26,415 nucleotides of DNA from Candidatus Uhrbacteria bacterium RIFCSPHIGHO2_02_FULL_57_19 (GTDB lineage: Bacteria > Patescibacteriota > Patescibacteriia > 2-12-FULL-57-11), in NCBI GenBank assembly GCA_001791115.1, contig MGDZ01000053.1, positions 1-26,415 of the forward strand, in the 5' to 3' direction. The notes under the pieces are model-generated. The model made no database searches and was not told the DNA's origin. It saw only the letters and a list, made by a program, of their open reading frames with translations. A program made the position numbers and the translations under genes. Numbering within the stretch: the stretch's first letter is position 1; every line of letters starts with the position of its first letter. This document shows positions 1 to 6,263 of this stretch, piece by piece.

Positions 1-8
1 ACACCCTA

Positions 9-46
9 GTCTCTAAGAGACGAAAACGAGATTGTCTCTTAGAGAC
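9..46. promoter_or_regulatory. pair of 13-bp palindromes, possible operator
   Basis: Two near-identical 13-bp palindromes lie 25 bp apart centre to centre: GTCTCTAAGAGAC at 9-21 and GTCTCTTAGAGAC at 34-46. They differ only at the middle base. The paired symmetrical sites look like binding sites for a dimeric regulator, probably controlling a gene to the left of the window, because the nearest gene on the right ends toward them. No regulator is identified; the operator role is inference. Confidence 0.4.
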
Positions 47-49
47 GAA

Positions 50-90
50 TAAATAAAAAGCGCCGGAAGCGATTTGATCGCTCCCGGCGC
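50..90 (-). terminator. intrinsic terminator of the tandem-zincin lipoprotein gene
   Basis: A 14-bp stem with one mismatch (60-73 with 77-90, three-base loop at 74-76) begins GCGCCGG and is GC-rich. On the minus strand it is followed by a T-run (A-run at 55-59 on the plus strand). It lies just downstream of the minus-strand gene ending at 111 and fits a rho-independent terminator. Confidence 0.85.
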
Positions 91-110
91 GGAAGACTAG
101 AGGTTAGGAA

Positions 111-1184
111 TTATCGAGGGAATCTTTCCCGCCAAGCGTTGATGTCGGCGGAGGTAAGACAGGTTCGGTCCGGTTTACCCGAAGGGTTCATAGACGCGTC
201 GGCGCAGAAGAAAGGTACATGGTCAACCCCAAGAACGTGGCCAATCTCATGGGCTGCTACCCTCTCTATCTTTTTTGATGCGGCTTCTGCACTTTCCGAC
301 TCGCAGGGTTCGGGGATGTTGATCGCGTATCGGCCTCCAAGCGTCTTGTCTCGGAAGGTGACAGCGCCCATGCCAGTGCAGTACTGGTCGGATTTGCGAA
401 TGATGACATCTGCCGCGTCTTGTGACGGAGCCACACCGCAGGATATCTGCATTTGCCGCCACCAGGCGCAACCAGCCAGAACTTCGTCTGTCCAGGCGAT
501 AGTCTCTTCCTTGAACCAGAGACTGATTGTCGTTGGTTCGGCTTCGATCACCTCGGTACTGCATTCATCGGGTGGTTGGCCGTAGGTATCAACCCTTTCT
601 ACACCACAGTCGAGTTCAACTCCGAATAGATACTTACCATCTCCCGAGTGACATGCTTGGCGGTCGAGGTCCGTGATTGCCTCGAGGGGGGTGTAGTCCT
701 GGAACCTTTCGATGGTCGGGTTCATGATGCCGACCCCGCAAAAGCTCGGGATGTCGGAGATAATCAGGAGATGCCCGATTTCGTGGGCAATCAACTGGGT
801 TAGCCAATCCCAGTAGATCGAATCGTCCATTGATTCTCGACATTCGCGAGCGGTGTTGATCCATACACCGCCTTGCTGGCCGCAAGATCCGAAGAGGTCG
901 TTTTTCGCGGCTTCTTGGCAAGTGGTGTCGTAGTAGTAGTCAACGACAATGTCCGCGGCATCTGGATCAGTCACGAGGAAACAGCTGATGCCAAGCGGCT
1001 CCCACACTCGGCAGCCATTCATTGCCGCAGTCTGCCAGGGCCCTTCATACTCCCCGATTGCCCAGACAGCAACCGAACCCTCGCCGTTGAGGTAATTGTT
1101 TTTCGGACACCAAGAAGGCCCGTCGTCTTGATCTTCTCCAGCGCATCCCCAAAAGGATACGAGAAACAGAGCGATGATTTTCAC
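111..1184 (-). CDS. lipoprotein with two tandem zincin metalloprotease domains
   Basis: Predicted secreted lipoprotein of 357 residues. A short hydrophobic N-terminus ends in FWGC with Cys14 as probable lipidation site, so the protein should sit on the outer face of the membrane. Two homologous halves follow, each with a GC-x-x-W-type segment, a DAAD(I/V) strand, a zinc helix and an MNP Met-turn. The second half has the complete metzincin pattern HEIGHVLGVDH at 312-322, with Met332. The first has HEIGH at 134-138, but the usual Gly is Ile and the third ligand is Asp144, as in snapalysin-like enzymes. Many Cys suggest disulfides. The start is GTG at 1184, chosen for an AGGAGG SD five bases upstream. 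It is divergent from the Xer-like gene. Substrate is unknown; whether the first half is active is uncertain. Confidence 0.8.
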   Translation of the reverse strand: MKIIALFLVSFWGCAGEDQDDGPSWCPKNNYLNGEGSVAVWAIGEYEGPWQTAAMNGCRVWEPLGISCFLVTDPDAADIVVDYYYDTTCQEAAKNDLFGSCGQQGGVWINTARECRESMDDSIYWDWLTQLIAHEIGHLLIISDIPSFCGVGIMNPTIERFQDYTPLEAITDLDRQACHSGDGKYLFGVELDCGVERVDTYGQPPDECSTEVIEAEPTTISLWFKEETIAWTDEVLAGCAWWRQMQISCGVAPSQDAADVIIRKSDQYCTGMGAVTFRDKTLGGRYAINIPEPCESESAEAASKKIERVAAHEIGHVLGVDHVPFFCADASMNPSGKPDRTCLTSADINAWRERFPR

Positions 1185-1223
1185 CCTCTCCTCCTGTGGT
1201 TAGAGTCAAAAAGAGCGAACGAA

Positions 1224-1252
1224 AATATAACACAAAAAAGCCCGTTTGTCAA
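1224..1252 (-). promoter_or_regulatory. sigma70-type promoter of the zincin lipoprotein gene
   Basis: On the minus strand a perfect TTGACA (1252-1247), a 17-base spacer and TATATT (1229-1224) stand about 40 bases before the GTG start. The -35 box overlaps that of the divergent promoter by five bases. Confidence 0.75.
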
Positions 1253-1274
1253 CGGGATTCAGTCGAGTTATAAT
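1246..1274 (+). promoter_or_regulatory. sigma70-type promoter of the Xer-like recombinase gene
   Basis: TTGTCA (1246-1251), a 17-base spacer and a perfect TATAAT (1269-1274). The -35 lies in a small palindrome, CCCGTT-TGTC-AACGGG (1241-1256), shared with the opposing promoter, so one bound protein could block both. The transcript would begin near 1281 and carry the palindromic repeat at 1296-1372 in its leader. Confidence 0.75.
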
Positions 1275-1295
1275 ATTGTCCGACGCTCACTATCT

Positions 1296-1372
1296 GTCAT
1301 TGCGAGCGAAGCGAAGCAATCCCGACGAGATTGCTTCGTCGTCCCGAGGGTCGGGACTCCTCGCAAAGACGA
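1296..1372. repeat. dispersed palindromic repeat (GCGAAGCAATC type)
   Basis: The stretch from GTCATTGCGAG to CTCGCAAAGAC is strongly self-complementary. Inner hairpins are GAAGCAATC paired with GATTGCTTC, and GTCCCGA-GGG-TCGGGAC. This matches a family of short palindromic repeats with a GCGAAGCAATC core that I recognise from intergenic regions of many unrelated bacterial genomes. It sits between promoter and start codon of the recombinase. A longer in-frame reading exists through it, but that translation is the usual artefact of this repeat. Confidence 0.75.
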
Positions 1373-1377
1373 ATTTT

Positions 1378-2316
1378 ATGAAATGTTCAGTTTTGCTCAA
1401 AGATTTCCTCGACCATCTTGAAGTGGAGAAAAACCGTTCGATTAGGACGCGGGAGAATTATGAGTTTTATCTGCGCAGATTTTTGGGCTGGGCCAGGAAT
1501 CCGAGTCCATCAGAGATTGATGGCGAGATGATTCGCGAGTATCGGTTGTGGCTGAATCGCCAGAAAGATGCTCGCGGTGAATCATTGAAAAAGAACACCC
1601 AAAATTATCATTTGATCGCGCTTCGGTCGTTCCTGAAATACCTCGCCAAACGCGACATCAAGACGCTCTCCCCGGAAAAGATCGAGCTGGGAAGAATGCC
1701 CGAGCGCGTCGTGGACTTTTTGGAGGCGACTGATCTCGAACGATTGCTTTCCGCGCCCATGCAGAGTGCGGAGGAGGGGGCGCTGGTGCCGCTCCGCGAC
1801 AAGACCATCCTTGAAGTGCTATTCTCGACAGGGCTTCGCGTCTCCGAGCTCGTCGGACTGCGCCGCGACCAGGTGAGTATAAAGAAGGAAGAGTTCACTG
1901 TCCGCGGCAAGGGTTCAAAACCGCGACTGGTGTTTATGTCCAACCAGGCGCGTTATTGGCTCGGGAAATATTTCGGGGCGCGTTCGGACGTCTCCCCGTT
2001 TGTTTTCGTCGCGCATGATCGCGCGTCGGGCGGGGTCAAGCGTCAGACCGACGAGAAGCCGCTCACTGCGCGCTCCGTGGAGCGGATGGTCTCGCGCTAT
2101 GCCCGTGCCGCAGGCATTACCAAGCGCGTCACCCCCCACACCCTCCGCCACTCCTTCGCGACCGACCTGCTCGCGAACGGCGCCGACATCCGGAGCGTGC
2201 AGACGCTCCTCGGCCACTCCTCCATCACCACCACGCAGATTTATACTCACGTAACCAACCAGCAGCTTCGCGAAGTGTACGAAGCGTTTCACGCGAGGAG
2301 GCGAAAGGAGAAGTAA
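1378..2316 (+). CDS. xerC: Xer-like tyrosine site-specific recombinase
   Basis: Tyrosine recombinase of 312 residues, the normal size of XerC/XerD enzymes that resolve chromosome dimers. The N-terminal SAM-like DNA-binding domain covers about 1-95 and the catalytic domain about 112-305. All catalytic residues are visible: Arg154 in GLRVSEL, Lys178 in RGKGSKPR, His254 and Arg257 in HTLRHSF, His280 in LLGHSS and nucleophile Tyr289 in QIYTHV. I place the start at ATG 1378, just after the palindromic repeat, although no clear SD precedes it; upstream in-frame codons come from the repeat and promoter. Absence of phage or transposon genes favours a housekeeping Xer role over an element integrase. 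The symbol is tentative, since XerC, XerD and XerA cannot be separated by eye. Confidence 0.85.
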   Translation: MKCSVLLKDFLDHLEVEKNRSIRTRENYEFYLRRFLGWARNPSPSEIDGEMIREYRLWLNRQKDARGESLKKNTQNYHLIALRSFLKYLAKRDIKTLSPEKIELGRMPERVVDFLEATDLERLLSAPMQSAEEGALVPLRDKTILEVLFSTGLRVSELVGLRRDQVSIKKEEFTVRGKGSKPRLVFMSNQARYWLGKYFGARSDVSPFVFVAHDRASGGVKRQTDEKPLTARSVERMVSRYARAAGITKRVTPHTLRHSFATDLLANGADIRSVQTLLGHSSITTTQIYTHVTNQQLREVYEAFHARRRKEK

Positions 2317-2475
2317 TCTATGACTCATCCGTTTTGATCCGGAAAACGCATCTCGATATTCGCCGCACTCCTCGCGGCCGTCATCCTGTCGGCCGGTGCG
2401 GCGGTTGTCTCACGCGGGGTTGCTCGGGCAGCGTCACTGTCTCCCGGGGATCTCATCAAGGCATCATTCCCGGCC

Positions 2476-2844
2476 GTGTATTATTACGGCGGCGACGGAA
2501 AGCGCTACGTGTTTCCGAACGAAAAAACCTACAATACCTGGTACTCCGACTTTTCCTCGGTGAAAAAGATAACCGATGCCGAGCTGGCGGCTGTCGCCAT
2601 CGGTGGGAATGTGACCTACCGGCCGGGAGTCCGGATGATCAAGATTACCTCCGACCCCAGGGTCTACGCGGTGGCCAAGGGCGGAGTGCTCCGCTGGGTG
2701 ACCTCTGAGGCGATCGCCATCGCCACCTATGGTTCGAATTGGAATCAGATGATTGATGACGTTTCCGACGCCTTCTTTACCAACTACACGGTCGGTTCGG
2801 ACATCGCCTTGGCAGACGCTTACAGTTCGTCGGCGGAGACATAA
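2476..2844 (+). CDS. DGKRYxFPN-domain fragment (5' part of interrupted gene)
   Basis: Open 122-codon segment between the two stops, with a possible GTG start at 2476 that would remove the signal peptide. It holds one copy of a domain of about 100 residues: YYYGGDGKRYVFPN, NTWYSDFSSV, a TYRPG-x-R-(M/L)-(I/V)-KI segment, DPRVYAV, GVLRW(V/I)TSE and a final DAFF-x-NY segment. The same domain occurs in the protein at 7123-7917. I know it as a recurring module of secreted Parcubacteria proteins; its biochemical role is unknown. As an independent protein it would have no export signal, so it is better read as part of the larger broken gene. Confidence 0.5.
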   Translation: MYYYGGDGKRYVFPNEKTYNTWYSDFSSVKKITDAELAAVAIGGNVTYRPGVRMIKITSDPRVYAVAKGGVLRWVTSEAIAIATYGSNWNQMIDDVSDAFFTNYTVGSDIALADAYSSSAET

Positions 2845-3006
2845 GGAAGCGCGAGCATTAATGATGACAAAAATCTGGCTGGCGCTGCTCCGGCCGCTCC
2901 GGCTCCTGTCCCCGAACCAGAACCCGAGCCGGCGGCCGCAAGCAGCGGTCCGCGTTTTTTCTTCACCGACATCACGAGCGGCCCGAACACCGGCGGACAG
3001 GATAAC

Positions 3007-4446
3007 TTGGGCGCCTTCGTTTCCATCTATGGCGAAGGGTTTGGGGCCAGTCGCGGTTCTTCCAAAGTGACCATCGGCGGCGTGGAGGCGGCCAAGTACG
3101 TTATCTGGGGCCAGGACAATGCCGTCGCCCGCGGCGAGGACATGATCGTGGTTCAGCCCGGGCCCTCGGCGCCGTCAGGCAATATTGTGGTCACGGTCAA
3201 CGGCCAGGCCAGCAACGCTCTGTCGTTCACGGTGCGAAGCGGCGATATTTTCTTTGTGATCCCAAGTGCGGCCAATGCCGGCGATTCGAATTCCGGATCG
3301 TACTCCCAACCTTTCAGAACCATTTACCAACCGCGCAAGGTGATGGACGCCGGAGACATCGTCTACATCAAAGGCGGAACTTTCCGTACCTCGGACCCCG
3401 ATCATCAGGGGTGGGACGCGGTCTTGCTGCTTGAACCGGAAGGAGATCCTAATGGGACAGCGTCCGCGCCGGTTGCTTACCTCGGTTATCCTGGAGATCG
3501 TCCGATCATTGAGGGTCCGGGCGGAATGCGCCGCGGCGTCTATTTTGACAACGGCGTCAATTACTACGTGATTGCGAATATCGAATTCAGCGGATACGGC
3601 GCGCCACTGGAGGTCAGGGGAAACGGGCATCGTCTGGTTGGCAACTATTCACACGACGGGATCGCTTCCGAAGACGCGGTTATCGGCATCACCGGAACCA
3701 GCTCGGGTCTGAAAATCCTCGGCAATTATCTGATGGATAACGGCGGAAACGACGCAGGCCATGGTTTTTACCTCCAAGGTTTTGGCACCAACCAGGACAT
3801 TGATTTCGGCTGGAACCAGATTAAAAACCAGCGCGGCCGGCGCGCTATCCAGTTGTACGGGCACGAATCCGGCGATCGCATGGATAATATCCGCATCCAT
3901 GATAATCTGATCACCGGCTCCGTGCGCAACAACATCCTTCTGGGGGGGAGCGACGGCGGCACCGATGTGTTGGGAACGGTTTATGTCCAAAACAACATCA
4001 TCGCCAACGGCGATGACCAGGGGCTGCGCGTTAACTCGGCCGGAGGCAGAGTCTACATCCAGAACAATACCTTTTATAACAACGGTGCTTCCGGATATGG
4101 CGGCAACGCCCAGATCTACATCGAGCAGGCCGGAACCGGCCGCGTGACCGTTCAGAACAACATCATCTACGCGCTCTCCGGGGAGACTTACTACCAGTTC
4201 GAGCCGGGAGTAAGTTCGTCGGTACTTAATGCCAGCCACAACCTGGTATTCGGCGACGGATCTTGTACCGCCTGGGATGCCAGTTGCCTAAACAGCAACC
4301 CGATGATGGTAAATCCGGGCGGCGGCGATTTCCGTTTGAGTTCCGGCAGTCCGGCCATTAATGCGGGGATTTCCGCGGTCTCGACTGATTACGCGGGGAC
4401 GACGAGGTCTTCCCCGGATATCGGAGCTTACGAATACGCCCCATAG
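3007..4446 (+). CDS. IPT/TIG plus right-handed parallel beta-helix fragment (3' part of interrupted gene)
   Basis: Open 479-codon segment whose first possible start (TTG 3007) falls inside the IPT/TIG domain. In-frame coding clearly continues upstream to 2845 through a Pro/Glu/Ala-rich linker. After the IPT fold (about 1-75, VSIYGEGFG and IVVTVNGQASN) come beta-helix turns with repeated Asn-rich rungs such as VQNNIIANG, IQNNTFYNN and VQNNIIYAL. The C-terminus ends LSSGSPAINAG and SPDIGAYEY, a conserved tail of secreted beta-helix proteins with choice-of-anchor or Omp-like repeats. Such folds bind or cleave polysaccharides, but no catalytic set is identified. A separate functional product is doubtful without signal peptide or SD. 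Confidence 0.6.
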   Translation: MGAFVSIYGEGFGASRGSSKVTIGGVEAAKYVIWGQDNAVARGEDMIVVQPGPSAPSGNIVVTVNGQASNALSFTVRSGDIFFVIPSAANAGDSNSGSYSQPFRTIYQPRKVMDAGDIVYIKGGTFRTSDPDHQGWDAVLLLEPEGDPNGTASAPVAYLGYPGDRPIIEGPGGMRRGVYFDNGVNYYVIANIEFSGYGAPLEVRGNGHRLVGNYSHDGIASEDAVIGITGTSSGLKILGNYLMDNGGNDAGHGFYLQGFGTNQDIDFGWNQIKNQRGRRAIQLYGHESGDRMDNIRIHDNLITGSVRNNILLGGSDGGTDVLGTVYVQNNIIANGDDQGLRVNSAGGRVYIQNNTFYNNGASGYGGNAQIYIEQAGTGRVTVQNNIIYALSGETYYQFEPGVSSSVLNASHNLVFGDGSCTAWDASCLNSNPMMVNPGGGDFRLSSGSPAINAGISAVSTDYAGTTRSSPDIGAYEYAP

Positions 4447-4549
4447 ACGCTGATAAAACGCAGAAGACAACGCAGATAAACGCGGATCGTTCCGCGTGAC
4501 TTTGCGCAGCCATCCGCTATTATCCGCGCTGACATATTATCCGCGCTGA
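4447..4549. repeat. cluster of short GATAAACGCGGAT/ATCCGCG-type repeats
   Basis: The spacer after the beta-helix gene is made of short related words in both orientations (CGCAGATAAACGCGGAT and ATCCGCG). It includes an exact 15-bp direct repeat, TATTATCCGCGCTGA, at 4518-4532 and 4535-4549. I see no coding potential and no T-tract terminator. The words resemble intergenic repeats found in many environmental genomes. Confidence 0.65.
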
Positions 4550-4578
4550 TTGACAAACGCGTTTTTTTAATCTATATT
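4550..4578 (+). promoter_or_regulatory. sigma70-type promoter of tRNA-Arg
   Basis: Perfect TTGACA (4550-4555), 17-base spacer, TATATT (4573-4578). Transcription would start near 4585, about 36 bases before the mature tRNA. It is among the best promoters in the window, as expected for a stable RNA. Confidence 0.8.
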
Positions 4579-4620
4579 AAGCGGGCTTCTAAGGATTTAC
4601 GTCTCCCGACCAGTGTCCTT

Positions 4621-4693
4621 GCCCCTGTAGCTCAACGGATAGAGTGCGGGCGTTCTAAGCCCTGAGATGTAGGTTCGATTCCTACCGGGGGCA
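4621..4693 (+). tRNA. tRNA-Arg (anticodon TCT)
   Basis: A complete cloverleaf folds in 73 bases. The acceptor GCCCCTG pairs with CGGGGGC, the D-arm is GCTC/GAGT, the anticodon loop is GTTCTAA with TCT at 34-36, and the T-arm GTAGG/CCTAC carries a normal TTCGATT loop. The discriminator is A73. The first anticodon-stem pair (C27-T43) is mismatched. CCA is not encoded, in contrast to the other tRNA in this window. It reads AGA codons. Confidence 0.93.
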
Positions 4694-4731
4694 CTGGCCG
4701 GGTGACGCAGTAGGTTCTGCGCCAGAGGCGC

Positions 4732-4780
4732 ATCTCCGCCCAAGGCGGATGCGCCTAGGGAGCACGCCTTGGGCGGAGAT
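4732..4780. repeat. 16-bp perfect inverted repeat downstream of tRNA-Arg
   Basis: ATCTCCGCCCAAGGCG at 4732-4747 is exactly complementary to CGCCTTGGGCGGAGAT at 4765-4780. A second competing stem uses GGCGCAT at 4728-4734 and ATGCGCC at 4748-4754. There is no T-tract, so it is not a standard terminator; it may be a processing or mobile palindromic element. Confidence 0.7.
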
Positions 4781-4841
4781 TCTCTCCGGGGGCAAAGAGG
4801 GATCATCGATATCAATTTACTCAATTCTAATCTTGATCTCT

Positions 4842-5585
4842 ATGTGGTATCTCGCGGGATTTATCGCTTTTGTCATTCTCATCTCGATCCGGCAGATCAA
4901 CCAGTACCAGCGGGGAGTGAAGTATCGGTTCGGAAAATTCGTCTCCATTCTCGGGCCCGGCTGGCGGCTGGTTGTGCCCGTCATCGAGCACATGAAGCGG
5001 GTGGACGTGCGCGTGCGCGCGGTGGATGTGCCGTCGCAGGAAGCGATCACGAAAGATAACGTCTCGGCGCACATCAACGCGGTGATCTACTATAAGATCG
5101 TGGATCCGAACAAGGCGGTGAACGAGGTGCAGAACGTGGAATTCGCGGTCTCGCAGCTCGCCCAGACCACCATGCGCAACGTGGTCGGCGAACTTTCGCT
5201 CGACGAACTGCTCTCGCACAGGGAGAACGCCTCTCAGCGCATCCGGCAGATCGTGGACGAACTCACGGATCCGTGGGGGGTCAAAGTCGACAACGTGGAG
5301 CTCAAGGACATCGTGCTTCCCGAGGACATGAAGCGGACGATCGCGAAGCAGGCCGAGGCCGAACGCGAAAAGCGGGCGGTCATCATCAATTCCGAGGGCG
5401 AACTCGGGGCGGCCGAGAACCTCAGGAAGGCGGCCGAGATACTCGCCTCATCCCCCGGCGCGCTCCATCTCCGTACCCTCACGACCATCAACGACGTCTC
5501 GTCCGACGAATCGAATACGATCGTCTTCGCGGTTCCGCTTGAGGTGCTCCGCGCGTTCGAGCGCTGGAACCGGGAACAGAAATAG
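4842..5585 (+). CDS. slipin (SPFH/band-7 membrane protein)
   Basis: Slipin-type stomatin homologue of 247 residues, near the usual size. One N-terminal membrane segment (WYLAGFIAFVILISI) is followed at once by the SPFH domain, which opens with the family hallmark INQYQRGV-x-YRFGK and includes DVPSQEAITKDNV. A helical C-terminus rich in Glu, Ala and Arg (EAEREKRAVIINSEGELGAA) drives oligomer formation. Such proteins scaffold membrane microdomains, facing the cytoplasm. I choose ATG 4842; earlier in-frame codons lie in the inverted repeat and are less likely. No NfeD-type protease partner lies beside it, although slipins often have one. There is no clear SD. Confidence 0.88.
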   Translation: MWYLAGFIAFVILISIRQINQYQRGVKYRFGKFVSILGPGWRLVVPVIEHMKRVDVRVRAVDVPSQEAITKDNVSAHINAVIYYKIVDPNKAVNEVQNVEFAVSQLAQTTMRNVVGELSLDELLSHRENASQRIRQIVDELTDPWGVKVDNVELKDIVLPEDMKRTIAKQAEAEREKRAVIINSEGELGAAENLRKAAEILASSPGALHLRTLTTINDVSSDESNTIVFAVPLEVLRAFERWNREQK

Positions 5586-5589
5586 TTCT

Positions 5590-5609
5590 CCCCAGAGAAG
5601 AGCACTTCC
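5590..5609. repeat. left copy of 20-bp direct repeat flanking the HNH/tRNA-His unit
   Basis: CCCCAGAGAAGAGCACTTCC begins four bases after the slipin stop. It matches 6259-6278 at 18 of 20 positions. The right copy starts in the 3' end of tRNA-His and runs into its terminator, the arrangement expected of an att-like duplication. Confidence 0.55.
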
Positions 5610-5640
5610 TCCTTGACATACGAACGGAAGCATGAGGTTT

Positions 5641-5709
5641 TGTGGAATTCATCCACAGTCCATCGTGTTTCCATTCGGTTCGATTCGTGGCATACATGAA
5701 TAATGTATG
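5641..5709 (+). promoter_or_regulatory. leader hairpins, one covering the HNH start codon
   Basis: Two perfect small stem-loops precede the HNH gene: TGTGGA/TCCACA (5641-5657) and CATACAT-GAATA-ATGTATG (5691-5709). The start codon at 5707-5709 is the last three bases of the second stem, so folding would hide it. Either RNA-level repression of translation or a palindromic operator is possible. Confidence 0.4.
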
Positions 5710-6210
5710 CCTATTGTGTCATGCATCTTATGTAGAGAACGTTTCTATTCGAAGCCGAATTGGATACGGAAGGGGTGGGGAAAATACTGTTCGATTGCTT
5801 GCAAGCGAGAGGGTCAGAAGAATGGAGTATTCAAGAAGTGCTTCATGTGTGGAAGCGAGGTCTATAGAACCCCAAAAGCATTGAGAAAATCGAAATCGAA
5901 GAAGTTTTTCTGTAATAAGTCCTGTCAAACGCTCTGGAGAAATTCGATGGTTTATGTTGGTCAGGCGCATCCGAATTGGAAAGGTGGACAGTACATTTAT
6001 AGAGAAACCTTGATCCGAGCCAGTGTTCCCCGATTGTGCAAACTTTGCCGGACGAAAGATGTACGGGTGCTCGCCGTTCATCACATTGACAGAAATCGGA
6101 AGAATAATAAGCTGAGTAATCTTGCGTGGCTTTGCCACAACTGTCATTTTCTTGTGCATCACGATACGAAGGAACAAAGAAGGTTTACGGTGGCCATAGC
6201 TCAACAGTAG
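5707..6210 (+). CDS. HNH endonuclease with zinc-knuckle pairs
   Basis: HNH-family nuclease of 167 residues. Three Cys4 zinc sites are visible: Cys6/Cys9 with Cys28/Cys32, Cys45/Cys48 with Cys69/Cys73, and Cys111/Cys114 with Cys143/Cys146. A HPNWKGG segment (about 88-94) is typical of phage and intron HNH proteins. The catalytic motif is HHIDRNRKNN (125-134), NL at 138-139 and CHNCH (143-147). ATG 5707 is the first possible start, as TAA lies in frame six bases before. The gene looks more AT-rich than its neighbours. Its last seven codons and stop (6208-6210) lie inside the tRNA-His gene, up to the D-loop. A free-standing homing-type endonuclease is the most likely identity; its target is unknown. 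Confidence 0.85.
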   Translation: MPIVSCILCRERFYSKPNWIRKGWGKYCSIACKREGQKNGVFKKCFMCGSEVYRTPKALRKSKSKKFFCNKSCQTLWRNSMVYVGQAHPNWKGGQYIYRETLIRASVPRLCKLCRTKDVRVLAVHHIDRNRKNNKLSNLAWLCHNCHFLVHHDTKEQRRFTVAIAQQ

Positions 6211-6263
6211 AGCACTAGCCTGTGGCGCTAGTGACACGGGGGCAGCACCCGTTGGCCACCCCA
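6189..6263 (+). tRNA. tRNA-His (anticodon GTG), atypical loops
   Basis: The cloverleaf includes the His-specific G-1 (6189) opposite C73, acceptor GTGGCCA/TGGCCAC, D-stem GCTC/GAGC, anticodon arm CTAGC-CTGTGGC-GCTAG with GTG, T-stem ACGGG/CCCGT and an encoded CCA (6261-6263). The T-loop is GGCAGCA instead of the near-universal TTCRANY form. The D-loop AACAGTA has one G where two are expected. All stems pair perfectly, so the gene is probably real, but tertiary contacts must differ. The 5' part is shared with the end of the HNH gene. The terminator starts eight bases after the CCA. Confidence 0.85.

Larger units (their letters stand above)
2320..4446 (+). pseudogene. secreted beta-helix surface protein gene interrupted by two in-frame stops
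   Basis: One continuous reading frame of about 709 codons with two internal stops: TGA at codon 6 (2335-2337) and TAA at codon 175 (2842-2844). The start ATG 2320 follows a GGAG SD at 2307-2310, three bases after the recombinase stop. Immediately after the TGA the frame reads a classic signal peptide (SGKRISIFAALLAAVILSAG). Then come the DGKRYxFPN domain, the TAA, a Pro/Glu/Ala linker, an IPT/TIG domain and a beta-helix. No frameshift is seen over 2.1 kb. CGA to TGA at codon 6 would be one transition from Arg. Since TGA and TAA end neighbouring genes normally, this is a young pseudogene, a gene expressed only by readthrough, or assembly error. Confidence 0.7.

Noticed and set aside
1246..1377. 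Earlier in-frame start for the Xer-like recombinase
   Set aside because: The extra 44 residues come from the -35 box, the promoter and a palindromic repeat; the family fold starts just after ATG 1378.
2335..2337. TGA recoded as glycine, as in some CPR lineages
   Set aside because: TGA ends many genes in tight ATGA junctions here (for example 13327-13330, 18912-18915, 20755-20758, 22075-22078, 22917-22920, 23621-23624), so it is a normal stop. It also would not explain the TAA at 2842.
4597..4824. Minus-strand reading frame across tRNA-Arg
   Set aside because: It is the antisense of a well-folded tRNA and of an inverted repeat, a known source of false proteins.
5607..5635. Promoter for the HNH gene from TTGACA near 5613
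   Set aside because: At a spacing of 16-18 bases there is only a GGTTTT-type sequence, not a -10 box, so the -35-like match alone is not enough.
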